Positions 1-7,666 of a DNA stretch of 20,747 nucleotides are shown in pieces. The DNA is taken from positions 18,462 through 39,208 of the forward strand of contig DGTM01000030.1 of the NCBI GenBank assembly GCA_002394305.1. The letters run 5' to 3'. The position numbers and the translations under genes were made by a program. A model generated the notes under the pieces. It saw only the letters and a list, made by a program, of their open reading frames with translations. It was not told the DNA's origin and searched no databases. This DNA is from Prevotellaceae bacterium UBA4336 (GTDB lineage: Bacteria; Bacteroidota; Bacteroidia; Bacteroidales; Bacteroidaceae). Each line of letters begins with the position of its first letter. The stretch's first letter is position 1.

Positions 1-27
1 ATAAGTCCTATAAGACCCATAAGTCCC
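1..27. repeat. 9-bp tandem repeat, three units, cut by window edge
   Basis: Three consecutive 9-bp units read ATAAGTCCT, ATAAGACCC and ATAAGTCCC. A fourth, much decayed unit may follow. The array sits just upstream of the esterase gene and may extend to the left of the window. No promoter box of the Bacteroidetes type is visible between it and the start codon at 58, so the esterase may be transcribed from further upstream. Confidence 0.6.
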
Positions 28-57
28 ACAACCCCACCACAAATAACAACTACAACT

Positions 58-750
58 ATGAAAGCAAGACTCATCACAGCCGTGGCCCTGCTCAGCGTGG
101 CCCTCGGCATGCAGGCACAGAAGCACGACTTCGCCAACTGGAAGCGCTACGCCGCCGCCAACAAGGAACTCGGCGCCCCTGCCAAGGGAGAAAAGCGCGT
201 CGTACTGATGGGCAACTCCATCACCGACGGCTGGCCCCACACACGTCCCGAGTTCTTCAAGGACAACAACATCATCGGCCGAGGCATCGGCGGACAGACC
301 AGCTACCAGTTCCTGCTCCGCTTCCGCGAGGACGTCATCAACCTGCAGCCCAAGGTCGTCGTCATCAACTACGGCACCAACGACATCGCAGAGAACACCG
401 GAGCCTACGACGAGGACCTCACCTACGGCAACGTCCTCTCGATGGTCGAACTGGCACGCTACCACAAGTGCAAGGTCATCCTGACCAGCTGCCTCCCCGC
501 CGGCGGCTTCAGCTGGCGCCCGTCCATCACCGACAGCATGGACAAGATACGCAGTCTCAACGCCCGTGTCAAGGCCTACGCCGAGAAGAACAAGATACCC
601 TACGTCGACTACTTCGCCGCCATGGTCAATGCCGAAGGCACAGCCATGAAAGCCGAACTGGCTAACGACAACCCCGGTGTTCATCCCAATGCAGCAGGCT
701 ATGCCGTCATGGAGAGCCTCCTGCTGCCCGTCATCAAGAAACTTCGCTAA
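58..750 (+). CDS. secreted SGNH/GDSL-family esterase
   Basis: A 230-residue SGNH hydrolase, probably an esterase acting on acylated polysaccharide such as acetylated xylan; the substrate is inferred. Residues 1-20 form a signal peptide ending near MQAQ, so the protein is exported to the periplasm or cell surface. Visible family blocks are GNSITDGW with nucleophile Ser54 (block I), the Gly of GIGGQ near 78 (block II), GTND at 106-109 with Asn108 (block III), and His209 in GVHPN (block V). The usual DxxH spacing is altered: the nearest Asp is 204, five residues before His209, and Pro occupies position 206. The stop is 7 bp before manC, so the two are probably co-transcribed. The family call is firm, the substrate is not. 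Confidence 0.9.
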   Translation: MKARLITAVALLSVALGMQAQKHDFANWKRYAAANKELGAPAKGEKRVVLMGNSITDGWPHTRPEFFKDNNIIGRGIGGQTSYQFLLRFREDVINLQPKVVVINYGTNDIAENTGAYDEDLTYGNVLSMVELARYHKCKVILTSCLPAGGFSWRPSITDSMDKIRSLNARVKAYAEKNKIPYVDYFAAMVNAEGTAMKAELANDNPGVHPNAAGYAVMESLLLPVIKKLR

Positions 751-757
751 GACCGTC

Positions 758-1825
758 ATGACCGACAACAGGTACTGCCTCATCCTGGCCGGAGGCAACG
801 GAAGTCGCCTCTGGCCCATCAGCCGGACCACAAAGCCCAAACAGTTTCTCGACCTCTTCGGGACGGGACGCACCCTGTTGCAGCAGACCTACGACCGCGT
901 TGCACAGTTCTTCGACCCCTCGCACATCTACATCAGCACCAACGTGGCCTACCTGCCGCTCGTCTACGAGCAGCTGCCCGAGGTGGACGACCGCCACATC
1001 CTCGAGGAACCGCTGCGCCGAGGCACCCTCGCCGCTGTGGCGTGGGGCTCCGTCTTCATCGCGAAGCAGGACCCGCAGGCAACACTCTTCGTCACACCGT
1101 CCGACCAGCTCATCCTGCGCGAGGAACTCTACCGGCAAGACGTGCTCGCGGCACTTCAGTTCGTGGGCGAGAACGACGCACTGCTCGTCATGGGCGTCAC
1201 ACCCTCGCGGCCCGAAACGGGATACGGATACATCCAGACCGACGACGACAAGCCGCTCTCTGGCGACATCTTCCCCGTCAAGACCTTCACCGAAAAGCCC
1301 GACGCACATTTTGCCGACATCTTCCTGCAGGAGGGGAACTTCCTCTGGAACACCGGACTGCTGTGCTTCAGCACACACGTCATGCTGGACAACCTCTTCA
1401 CGCTCGTGCCCGAATACCGGCTCGAGATACCGCGCATGATGATGGAAGCCGAGAGTGCCGACCCCAAGCACGTGCCCGAAAGCTTCAACGTCCTGCCCAA
1501 CTACAACATGGACGTCAGCATCCTGGAACGCAGCGAACACGTCTACGTCCAGCGATGCCACTTCGGATGGGCCGACATCGGCACTTGGGCAAGCATCAGC
1601 AAGGACGTGCCTGCCGATGCCGACGAGAACGTCCTCATGGGCACCGAAGCTTACCTCTACGAGTGCTCGGGCAACATCATCCGCCTCCCCGAAGGCCGCA
1701 AGGCGGTCATCAAGGGGCTCAACAACTATGTGGTGGCCGAAGAAGGGGAAATCCTCATGATCTGTCCCCGCGAAGATGTCACAGCCATGCGTCGCATGCA
1801 CACCGACACGAAGTTCGGAGGCTAA
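758..1825 (+). CDS. manC: mannose-1-phosphate guanylyltransferase
   Basis: Forms GDP-mannose from mannose-1-phosphate and GTP in the cytoplasm, feeding capsule, O-antigen or glycoprotein synthesis and GDP-fucose. The 355-residue protein has the pyrophosphorylase signature LAGGNGSRLWPISR at about 10-23 followed by KPKQF, the TPSD motif at 113-116, PETGYGYI at 152-159, FTEKPD at 177-182 and FLWNTG at 195-200. There is no C-terminal phosphomannose isomerase domain, so it is the single-function type. The reading frame is open back to 677, inside the esterase gene, but ATG 758 directly precedes the conserved N-terminus and is the likely start. It follows the esterase by 7 bp. Its stop codon abuts that of the opposite-strand gene with no base between them. 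Confidence 0.93.
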   Translation: MTDNRYCLILAGGNGSRLWPISRTTKPKQFLDLFGTGRTLLQQTYDRVAQFFDPSHIYISTNVAYLPLVYEQLPEVDDRHILEEPLRRGTLAAVAWGSVFIAKQDPQATLFVTPSDQLILREELYRQDVLAALQFVGENDALLVMGVTPSRPETGYGYIQTDDDKPLSGDIFPVKTFTEKPDAHFADIFLQEGNFLWNTGLLCFSTHVMLDNLFTLVPEYRLEIPRMMMEAESADPKHVPESFNVLPNYNMDVSILERSEHVYVQRCHFGWADIGTWASISKDVPADADENVLMGTEAYLYECSGNIIRLPEGRKAVIKGLNNYVVAEEGEILMICPREDVTAMRRMHTDTKFGG

Positions 1826-2566
1826 CTAAGAATCAAGAATCGACCAGGCGCTTCGAATGGCCTTGTCGTCGCGGATAATGTCTTCCGTCCAGTTGGGTTC
1901 CTTGAAGAACTCATTTGGGTGGAAGACATGCAGTTTGTAGAACTTCGTCAGAGTGAGGCGCAGTTCTGTCGTCGTGGCAGGCTTCAGCGCGAAAGGCTTG
2001 TCCTGCTTCCAGGCGATGGCCTGCACGCAAAGGTGCTCCAGGTCGTTGAGCTGCGAGCGGTCGAACGCTTCGACGAATATCTTGCTGTTGGGCTCCACGA
2101 TGCCGCAGAAGCGCAGCCGCCAGCCGGCCCCCTCTGCGCTCAGGAGCGACACCTGCATGTAGTAGTTGCTGTCGTTCACGAGGTACGACTCGAAGCCTGT
2201 GCTGGAGAACTCCTTGATGTTGTCGGGCAGGAAGGAGAGATACAGGTTGAGCCGTTCCCCTTCGCGCCGTTCAAGCGGAGCCGCCTTCCAGACCTTCTGC
2301 GGGGGAACAGCCCCCTTCCCATCCTCCCCCCGGGGAGAGGGGAGGCTTTTTCCTTCGGCAGCATCCTCCGTACCCGTTCCTCCCTTCTCCTCGGAGAGGG
2401 GCTGGGGGTGAGGCTTGGGCTCATCTACCACTATCACATCCCTTATCTGCATCGGTATCTCAAAGCCGTCCTCGTCCTCCACGAGAACGACGTTCTTCCC
2501 TTGGAAACCGCTCACTGTGCCTCCTCCCACTTCGGAGAGAAAGCGCACCTTATCGCCTATCTTCAT
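1826..2566 (-). CDS. DUF2027-domain protein without a visible Smr domain
   Basis: A 246-residue cytoplasmic protein of unknown function. Residues 1-48 (MKIGDKVRF, then GGGTVSGFQGK and LVEDEDGFEIP) match the N-terminal part of the Bacteroidetes DUF2027 family. Residues about 106-235, including YLVNDSNYYMQV and KFYKLHVFHPNEFF, match its second, beta-rich part. From what I remember of Bacteroides homologues, these continue into a linker and a C-terminal Smr domain. Here the protein ends soon after that point, so it may be truncated. Residues about 50-89 are low-complexity and come from two C/G-rich palindromes in the DNA. The stop codon (complement of 1826-1828) abuts manC. A TATCTTTG box on the minus strand lies upstream. 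Confidence 0.85.
   Translation of the reverse strand: MKIGDKVRFLSEVGGGTVSGFQGKNVVLVEDEDGFEIPMQIRDVIVVDEPKPHPQPLSEEKGGTGTEDAAEGKSLPSPRGEDGKGAVPPQKVWKAAPLERREGERLNLYLSFLPDNIKEFSSTGFESYLVNDSNYYMQVSLLSAEGAGWRLRFCGIVEPNSKIFVEAFDRSQLNDLEHLCVQAIAWKQDKPFALKPATTTELRLTLTKFYKLHVFHPNEFFKEPNWTEDIIRDDKAIRSAWSILDS
2310..2414. repeat. paired C/G-rich palindromic repeats inside DUF2027 gene
   Basis: Two C/G-rich imperfect palindromes lie at about 2310-2347 (CTCCCCCCGGGGAG core) and 2381-2414 (TCTCCTCGGAGA core), separated by about 33 bp. They resemble the repeats in queA, the ComEA-like gene and the sugar operon. They are translated within the minus-strand DUF2027 gene as a Pro/Ser/Gly/Glu-rich linker, residues about 50-89. 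Confidence 0.7.
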
Positions 2567-2588
2567 GTCTTTATTGTATTATTCTTGT

Positions 2589-2628
2589 GCAAAGATACGA
2601 CTTTTTGCGATAATTGCCGTACCTTTGC
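2589..2628. promoter_or_regulatory. divergent promoter boxes for DUF2027 gene and queA
   Basis: TATCTTTGC is read on the minus strand (complement of 2589-2597), 23 bp before the DUF2027 start codon. TACCTTTGC is read on the plus strand at 2620-2628, 17 bp before the queA start. Both match the Bacteroidetes -7 box TAnnTTTG. No clean TTTG -33 box is seen at the right distance for either, so the two units share a short, overlapping control region. Confidence 0.65.
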
Positions 2629-2645
2629 AGGGAAATATCAGTTCA

Positions 2646-4013
2646 ATGGATACAAAACACATTCAGATACGCGACTACGACTACCCGCTTCCCGACGAGC
2701 GCATCGCCAAGTTCCCCCTTGCACAGCGCGACAGTAGCAAGCTCCTCGTCTACGACGGCGGCCACATCAGCGAGACACACTTCCGTTCCCTGCCTTCGCT
2801 TCTGCCCGAAGGTGCACTCATGGTGTTTAACAACACAAAGGTCATCCAGGCGAGACTGCACTTCAGGAAAAGCAAAGCCTCCCCCGTCCCCTCAACGGGG
2901 AAAAGCCTCTCCCAAGGAGAGGGAGCTTCATCGCAGCCGTTCCCCCCTCTTTTGGAGGGGACGGGGGAGGCTCTTGGTGCTTTAATCGAAGTCTTCCTCC
3001 TGGAGCCGGCACAGCCCGCGGAGTACCAGGAGAACTTCGCCGCCAAGGGCAGCTGCTCGTGGTATTGCCTCGTGGGGAACCTCAAGAAATGGAAGGAAGG
3101 CAAGCTCGAGAGGGAATTTACGATTCAGGGTTCACGGTTCAGGCTCACGGCAGAACGTGTCGGCACGCACGGCACAAGCCAAGAAATAAGATTCGAATGG
3201 ACAGCCCCCTCAATCTCCTTTGCCGAGGTCATCGACGCCGTCGGCGAACTGCCCATCCCGCCTTACCTCAACCGCAAGACGCAGGAGAGCGACAAGACAA
3301 CCTACCAGACCGTCTACTCCAAGATAAAGGGCTCTGTGGCGGCACCCACGGCGGGCCTCCACTTCACCGAGCGCGTCCTTCGGGACATCGATGCCCGCGG
3401 CATAGAGCGCGAGGAGGTGACGCTCCACGTCGGGGCAGGCACGTTCCGTCCCGTCAAGAGCGAGGACATCGGCGGGCACGACATGCACACCGAGCACATC
3501 GCCGTCCATCGCCGCACCATCGAGCGGCTGCTTGCCCACGGCGGCGAAGCGATTGCCGTAGGCACCACCAGCGTCCGTACCCTCGAGAGCCTGTACTACA
3601 TGGGGGTGCTGGCCTGGAAAATGAAGAATGAAGAATTAAGAATGAAGAATGACAGGCTGGACGAAATCGTAAATAGTACATCGTCAAATAGTACATTACT
3701 CCACGTCCCCCAGTGGATGCCGTACGAGTACGACAACAGCCTTTCCACGGCGGAAGCCCTCGAAGCCCTGCTCCGCTACATGGACGAGCGCGGCGAGCAG
3801 GTACTGCACTCCAGCACGCAGATTATCATTGCCCCGGGCTACAAGTACCACATCGTCCGCCGCATGATAACGAACTTCCACCAGCCGCAGAGCACACTCC
3901 TGCTGCTCGTCAGCGCCTTCATCGGCGATGCCTGGCACGATGTCTACGACTATGCCCTCGGTCACGACTTCCGCTTCCTCAGCTACGGCGACAGCTCGCT
4001 GCTCATACCGTGA
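2646..4013 (+). CDS. queA: S-adenosylmethionine:tRNA ribosyltransferase-isomerase, enlarged by repeats
   Basis: QueA transfers the ribosyl part of SAM to preQ1 in tRNA, giving epoxyqueuosine at the wobble position. Conserved stretches are YDYPLPDERIAKFPLAQRDSS near the N-terminus, FNNTKVIQARL near 61-72, KGSVAAPTAGLHFTE near 229-243, LHVGAGTFRPV, GTTSVRTLES near 305-314 and TNFHQPQSTLLLLVSAFIG near 409-427. From ATG 2646 the protein is 455 residues, well over the roughly 350 of E. coli QueA. Part of the excess is normal for Bacteroidetes; two stretches are repeat-derived: residues about 77-109 (palindromic element) and about 325-352 (A/G-rich and AT-rich repeats). The frame is open back to 2415, but ATG 2646 lies just after the TACCTTTG box and starts the conserved region. 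The core motifs look intact, so it is probably active. Confidence 0.93.
   Translation: MDTKHIQIRDYDYPLPDERIAKFPLAQRDSSKLLVYDGGHISETHFRSLPSLLPEGALMVFNNTKVIQARLHFRKSKASPVPSTGKSLSQGEGASSQPFPPLLEGTGEALGALIEVFLLEPAQPAEYQENFAAKGSCSWYCLVGNLKKWKEGKLEREFTIQGSRFRLTAERVGTHGTSQEIRFEWTAPSISFAEVIDAVGELPIPPYLNRKTQESDKTTYQTVYSKIKGSVAAPTAGLHFTERVLRDIDARGIEREEVTLHVGAGTFRPVKSEDIGGHDMHTEHIAVHRRTIERLLAHGGEAIAVGTTSVRTLESLYYMGVLAWKMKNEELRMKNDRLDEIVNSTSSNSTLLHVPQWMPYEYDNSLSTAEALEALLRYMDERGEQVLHSSTQIIIAPGYKYHIVRRMITNFHQPQSTLLLLVSAFIGDAWHDVYDYALGHDFRFLSYGDSSLLIP
2876..2972. repeat. 97-bp palindromic element with 18-bp inverted ends, inside queA
   Basis: The ends 2876-2893 and 2955-2972 are an exact 18-bp inverted repeat. 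Inside are CCTCTCC/GGAGAGG (2906-2912 and 2916-2922) and CCCCTC/GAGGGG (2944-2949 and 2955-2960). The element is read in frame as a Ser/Pro/Gly-rich stretch of QueA. No transposase is encoded, so it resembles a small non-autonomous or REP/BIME-type element. Confidence 0.85.
3618..3700. repeat. A/G-rich and AT-rich dispersed repeats inside queA
   Basis: 3618-3651 is a tandem of AATGAAGAATTAAG-like units. 3664-3700 is an AT-rich motif (GTAAATAGTACATCG then TCAAATAGTACATTA). The latter resembles sequences at 18011-18052 and 20721-20747. Together they add residues about 325-352 of QueA (MKNEELRMKN and IVNSTSSNST). Base composition differs sharply from the GC-rich flanks. Confidence 0.7.
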
Positions 4014-4020
4014 GGCTCAC

Positions 4021-4134
4021 CGTCACACGCACCACGCTCTTATCGCGGACGCACCACGCTCTTACCACCGACGCACCACGCTCTTATTAGGGAAGCCCCA
4101 CACTCTTACCGCCGACGCCCCACGCTCTTCTTCC
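4021..4134. repeat. 22-bp tandem repeat array, five units
   Basis: Five units share the sequence ACGCACCACGCTCTTA or a close variant. The CTCTTA cores start at 4037, 4059, 4081, 4103 and 4125 (the last reads CTCTTC), exactly 22 bp apart each time. The array begins about 8 bp after the queA stop codon. Related arrays lie at about 8314-8424 and 12853-12939. Confidence 0.9.
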
Positions 4135-4238
4135 GTGAAGGGCGGGTTGTTTTCCCTCTCTCTACGCAAACATTATACCATTACGGACGGGTTTTGTGCA
4201 AAAATGTGCAGTGAGGCGGTTTTTTTTGCCCAAAAAGA

Positions 4239-4268
4239 TTTGGCTCTTGGCAGGAAGTGTTATCTTTG
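4239..4268 (+). promoter_or_regulatory. promoter of GH115 gene
   Basis: TTTG at 4239-4242, an 18-bp spacer, and TATCTTTG at 4261-4268 match the Bacteroidetes primary sigma-factor promoter. The start codon at 4294 lies 25 bp downstream. The remaining gap from 4135 to 4238 holds a T-rich run at 4220-4227 and no gene. Confidence 0.8.
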
Positions 4269-4293
4269 CAAAGGAAACAAGAAAAACAACGAT

Positions 4294-7200
4294 ATGAACG
4301 CAAGACGCTTTTCCATGGCAGCCCTGTCCCTGCTGCTGTCCCTGCTGACGGCGGGGGCTGAAGATTTGAAGGTGGTTACGTCGCCCGTCGACGGGTGCTT
4401 TGCCATTGCTGGTGCTACGACCTCCGACAAGGCCATTATCCTCTACGACGACCAGGATGCCGAGGTGGTGGTCACGGTCATCGACTGCCTGATGTCCGAC
4501 CTCAAGGCCGTGACGAAGAAGACTTTCATGAAGTACAGGACGGAGCCTGCTTCGATGAAGAACCCCATCATCGTGGGCACCATCGGGCGGTCCTGCCACA
4601 TCGACCAGCTGATAGCCGACGGCAAGCTGGATGTGAGCGACGTCCAGGGCAAGTGGGAAGCCTTCGGCATGCAGGTTGTCGACAATCCGATGGAGGGCGT
4701 GGAGCGTGCCCTCGTCATTTTCGGAGCCCAGCCCCGCGGCACGGCTTACGGCATGTTCCACCTGAGCCGCATGGCAGGCGTCTCGCCCTGGATATGGTGG
4801 GCCGACGTTGCGCCGACCACCAGGACGCAGCTCTACGTCACTCCCGGCCGCTACGTCTCCGGCTCGCCGTCGGTCCGGTTCCGCGGCATCTTCCTCAACG
4901 ACGAGGACTTCGGCCTGCGCCCCTGGGCTGCGAAGAAGATGGACACCTCGCTCAACAACTTCGGCCCCAAGACCTACGCCGCCATCATGGAGTTGCTGCT
5001 CCGCCTCAGGGCCAACACCCTCTGGCCCGCCATGCACGCCGGCAGCCGCGCCTTCTGGTTCGAGAAGACGAACATCCCCCTCATCATGAAGTACGACATC
5101 TACATGGGCTCCAGCCATTGCGAGCAGATGCTCAGGGACAATGAGTACGAGTGGGGCAAGACGGGCGACAAGTTCGGCGGTCACGGCAACACGGACTGGG
5201 TGTGGAAGACGAACAAGGAGATGATTCAACGCTACTGGGCCGAGCGCGTGGGCGAGAGTCGCGGCAAGAATGCCATCTACACCCTCGGCATGCGCGGTGT
5301 GCATGACACAGGCATCAACGGCTACAGCTCCACGGCCGAACGCGTGGCAGCCCTCACCGACATCATCGCCTACCAGCGGCAGCTCCTGGCCGACAGCATC
5401 GGCGACCCCACCACCATCCCGCAGATATTCATCCCCTACAAAGAGGTGCTCGACTGCTACAACGCCGGACTTCAGGTGCCCGACGACGTGACCTTGATGT
5501 GGGTGGACGACAATCATGGCTACATCCGGCAGATGCCGACGGCAGCAGAACAGGCACGCTCGGGCGGCAACGCCATATACTATCACCTCTCCTACTGGGG
5601 CTCGCCCGACTCCTATCTGTGGCTCAGCACCATCTCGCCCTCGCTCTGCAGCTACGAGCTGAGCAAGGCTTACGACCAGGGCATCCGCGACCAGTGGATC
5701 ATCAACGTGGGCGACATCAAACCGGCCGAGGAGGAGCTGGAGTTCTGCATGGACCTTGCCTGGGACATCAACAGCTGGACACCCGAGAATGCCTACAAGT
5801 ACACGCACGACTGGGCAACGCGCACCTTCGGCGAAGCCTATGCCGACGAGATCAGCGAGGTGAAGGCCGCCTACTACCGCCTCGGCATCGCGGCCAAGCC
5901 AGAGCACGTACAGCTCTGCCACTTCGACCACTCCAATGCCGAGATAGATGCCCGCATCGCCGAGTATCAGGACCTGTACGACAGAGTCGTGGCCCTGCGC
6001 TCGCGCATTCCCTCTGCGCTTCGCAACGCCTACTACGAGCTCATCGAGTACCCCGTCTGCGCCTGCACCGACCAGAACATCAAGCTGCTTCGTGCCCGCC
6101 AGAGCTTCGAGTATGCCTGGGCAGGCCAGGGCGAAAAGGCATTGGCCTACGCCAGGGATGCGCAGAACGCCTTCGAGGGAATCAAGACCCTCACGACGAG
6201 GTACAACGGCATCGCTTCGGGCAAGTGGCAAGGCATGATGGACTACAAGCCCAACAACTGGAGCCAGCACCTGATGCCCGCCGTGGCTACGTCCGCCGAC
6301 GTGGCCGAAGAGCAAAGCACCCTCCTGCAACCCAGTGTCCACATCGTCGCCGGCGGCAGCTTCGGCCAAGCCTCCTCCACCGTCAAGGCACTTCAGGGGC
6401 TGGGCATCCAGGGCACCACAGCCACCGTCTGGCCGCTCGACATGACGAAGTACACCACGGCCTCCGCAGCACCCTACGCCGAGTATGCCCTGCCCGTACA
6501 GAAGGGGCTGAACGTCATACAAGTGCGCTGCCTGCCCACCTTCCCCATCAATACCTCCTACGACCTGCGCGTCGGCATCTCCGTCGACGGCAAGGCTGCC
6601 TCGACCATCTCTGTCAAGCTCTCCGCCATGACCGAGAGCTGGGACGAAACCGTGGCCCAGGGCTACATCCCCGCTGCTGTCCATTACGTCAGCACCGAGG
6701 CGAAGACGGTTCGCGTCCGCGTCAGCTTCATGGACCCCGGACTTGCCGTCAGCGCCGTGGCGAGCGTTCCCTTCACCGTCGGGACGGAGGACCTGACCGA
6801 ACTCATCACGAACCCCGACTTCGAGTACGGCACCGGCGGTACGCTCAACCCGCAGGGCGGGCTCGTCCGCGGCGTGCCCAAAGGATGGAAGGCCACGGGC
6901 ACGATGAACGGCAACTCGTGGGGCATCAACCAGGACGCCAAGCATCTCTGGGGCATCAACGCCTATTGGGCCAGCGCAAAGCCCATGCCCAACGTCTACG
7001 AACTCTCGCAGACCATCCCTGCCTCCAAGCTCGGCGCCGGCACCTACCTCGTCACCTGTCTGCTTGGCACGCAGAAGGAGAAGATGGCCAACTGCCGCCT
7101 CTTCGCCAACAAGAACGTGCAGTACTATGGCAAGCAGAGCGACTATCAGACCTCCATGCTCACCGCGGGCGAGGTGAACACCTTTGCTGGCTACGGACCG

Positions 7201-7560
7201 TCCGGCGCGGGCAAGATGACGCTCCGCCCGATGGCCGTCATGGTGACGCTCCGCGACGGCGAGAGCCTGAAGCTCGGCATCCGCTCGGGCAACTTCAAGG
7301 CCGATGGCACGCGCTCCTCCGGCGACAGTCATGGCTGGTTCAAGGTGGACCACTTCCGCCTTCAGCGCATCGATGCCGAAGAGGTTTCGGACGGCATCAA
7401 GACCCCCCAACCCACTTTAGGGGAAGTAGGAATCGGCCAATGCTACGACCTGCAGGGGCGAATGGTCCGCGGCGAATGGTCCGCGGCGGGAGGCCAATCC
7501 CCTCACGGCATCTTCGTCCGGCGCCGCCCCGACGGCAGCGTCGTGAAGCTCGCAAAGTAG
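4294..7560 (+). CDS. GH115 family xylan alpha-1,2-glucuronidase, secreted
   Basis: A 1088-residue glycoside hydrolase of family 115, whose members remove (4-O-methyl-)glucuronic acid from xylan. Residues 1-22 are a signal peptide. The N-terminal and catalytic parts show KNPIIVGTIG near 90, PRGTAYGMFHLSRMAGVSPWIWW near 146-168, FRGIFLNDEDFGLRPW near 194-209 and ANTLWPAMHAGSRAFWF near 240-256. Residues about 676-830 look like the family C-terminal domain. Residues about 830-1035 (from LITNPDFEYG) look like an extra galactose-binding-type beta-sandwich. The end, CYDLQGRMV then GIFVRRRPDGSVVKL, resembles the C-terminal tail common on secreted Bacteroidales proteins. The tail region also holds half a palindromic repeat and a 14-bp duplication. 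The frame is open back to 3928, but ATG 4294 follows the promoter and begins the signal peptide. No SusC/SusD genes are adjacent. Confidence 0.92.
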   Translation: MNARRFSMAALSLLLSLLTAGAEDLKVVTSPVDGCFAIAGATTSDKAIILYDDQDAEVVVTVIDCLMSDLKAVTKKTFMKYRTEPASMKNPIIVGTIGRSCHIDQLIADGKLDVSDVQGKWEAFGMQVVDNPMEGVERALVIFGAQPRGTAYGMFHLSRMAGVSPWIWWADVAPTTRTQLYVTPGRYVSGSPSVRFRGIFLNDEDFGLRPWAAKKMDTSLNNFGPKTYAAIMELLLRLRANTLWPAMHAGSRAFWFEKTNIPLIMKYDIYMGSSHCEQMLRDNEYEWGKTGDKFGGHGNTDWVWKTNKEMIQRYWAERVGESRGKNAIYTLGMRGVHDTGINGYSSTAERVAALTDIIAYQRQLLADSIGDPTTIPQIFIPYKEVLDCYNAGLQVPDDVTLMWVDDNHGYIRQMPTAAEQARSGGNAIYYHLSYWGSPDSYLWLSTISPSLCSYELSKAYDQGIRDQWIINVGDIKPAEEELEFCMDLAWDINSWTPENAYKYTHDWATRTFGEAYADEISEVKAAYYRLGIAAKPEHVQLCHFDHSNAEIDARIAEYQDLYDRVVALRSRIPSALRNAYYELIEYPVCACTDQNIKLLRARQSFEYAWAGQGEKALAYARDAQNAFEGIKTLTTRYNGIASGKWQGMMDYKPNNWSQHLMPAVATSADVAEEQSTLLQPSVHIVAGGSFGQASSTVKALQGLGIQGTTATVWPLDMTKYTTASAAPYAEYALPVQKGLNVIQVRCLPTFPINTSYDLRVGISVDGKAASTISVKLSAMTESWDETVAQGYIPAAVHYVSTEAKTVRVRVSFMDPGLAVSAVASVPFTVGTEDLTELITNPDFEYGTGGTLNPQGGLVRGVPKGWKATGTMNGNSWGINQDAKHLWGINAYWASAKPMPNVYELSQTIPASKLGAGTYLVTCLLGTQKEKMANCRLFANKNVQYYGKQSDYQTSMLTAGEVNTFAGYGPSGAGKMTLRPMAVMVTLRDGESLKLGIRSGNFKADGTRSSGDSHGWFKVDHFRLQRIDAEEVSDGIKTPQPTLGEVGIGQCYDLQGRMVRGEWSAAGGQSPHGIFVRRRPDGSVVKLAK
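7400..7432. repeat. half palindromic element in 3' end of GH115 gene
   Basis: The sequence starts AGACCCCCCAACCCACTTTA and continues with GGGGAAGTAGG. It resembles the left half of the element at the 3' end of the permease gene (about 16300-16330). It encodes residues about 1036-1046, between the last folded domain and the C-terminal tail. Confidence 0.5.
7457..7484. repeat. 14-bp direct duplication
   Basis: GGCGAATGGTCCGC occurs twice head to tail (7457-7470 and 7471-7484). Fourteen is not a multiple of three, so this duplication alone would have changed the frame. The conserved tail GIFVRRR is nevertheless in frame downstream. Confidence 0.9.
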
Positions 7561-7610
7561 CTCGAAGGGATTATTTCAATACCTTTTTGCACTTTTTATG
7601 GCTGAAAGGG

Positions 7611-7640
7611 CTTGAAAGAAAGGGAAAAGTCGTAACTTTG
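7611..7640 (+). promoter_or_regulatory. promoter of antitoxin-PIN module
   Basis: CTTG at 7611-7614 (one mismatch to TTTG), an 18-bp spacer, then TAACTTTG at 7633-7640. The start codon of the first gene of the pair is 26 bp downstream. Confidence 0.65.
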
Positions 7641-7666
7641 CAGGTGAGAAATAAAAGCAAACAGAC

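Noticed and set aside
4021..4134. The tandem arrays as CRISPR arrays
   Set aside because: Units are 22 bp and directly adjacent; there are no unique spacers of 25-40 bp and no cas genes.
4162..7410. A 1082-codon open frame on the minus strand across the GH115 gene
   Set aside because: It is a shadow of a GC-rich coding gene. The plus-strand frame encodes recognisable GH115 motifs, a signal peptide and has a promoter; the minus frame shows no family and is His/Val/Gly-biased.
4294..7560. A polysaccharide-utilisation locus around GH115 or GH26
   Set aside because: No SusC/SusD pair, sensor or other glycan-binding protein is visible in the window, so the enzymes are treated as isolated genes.
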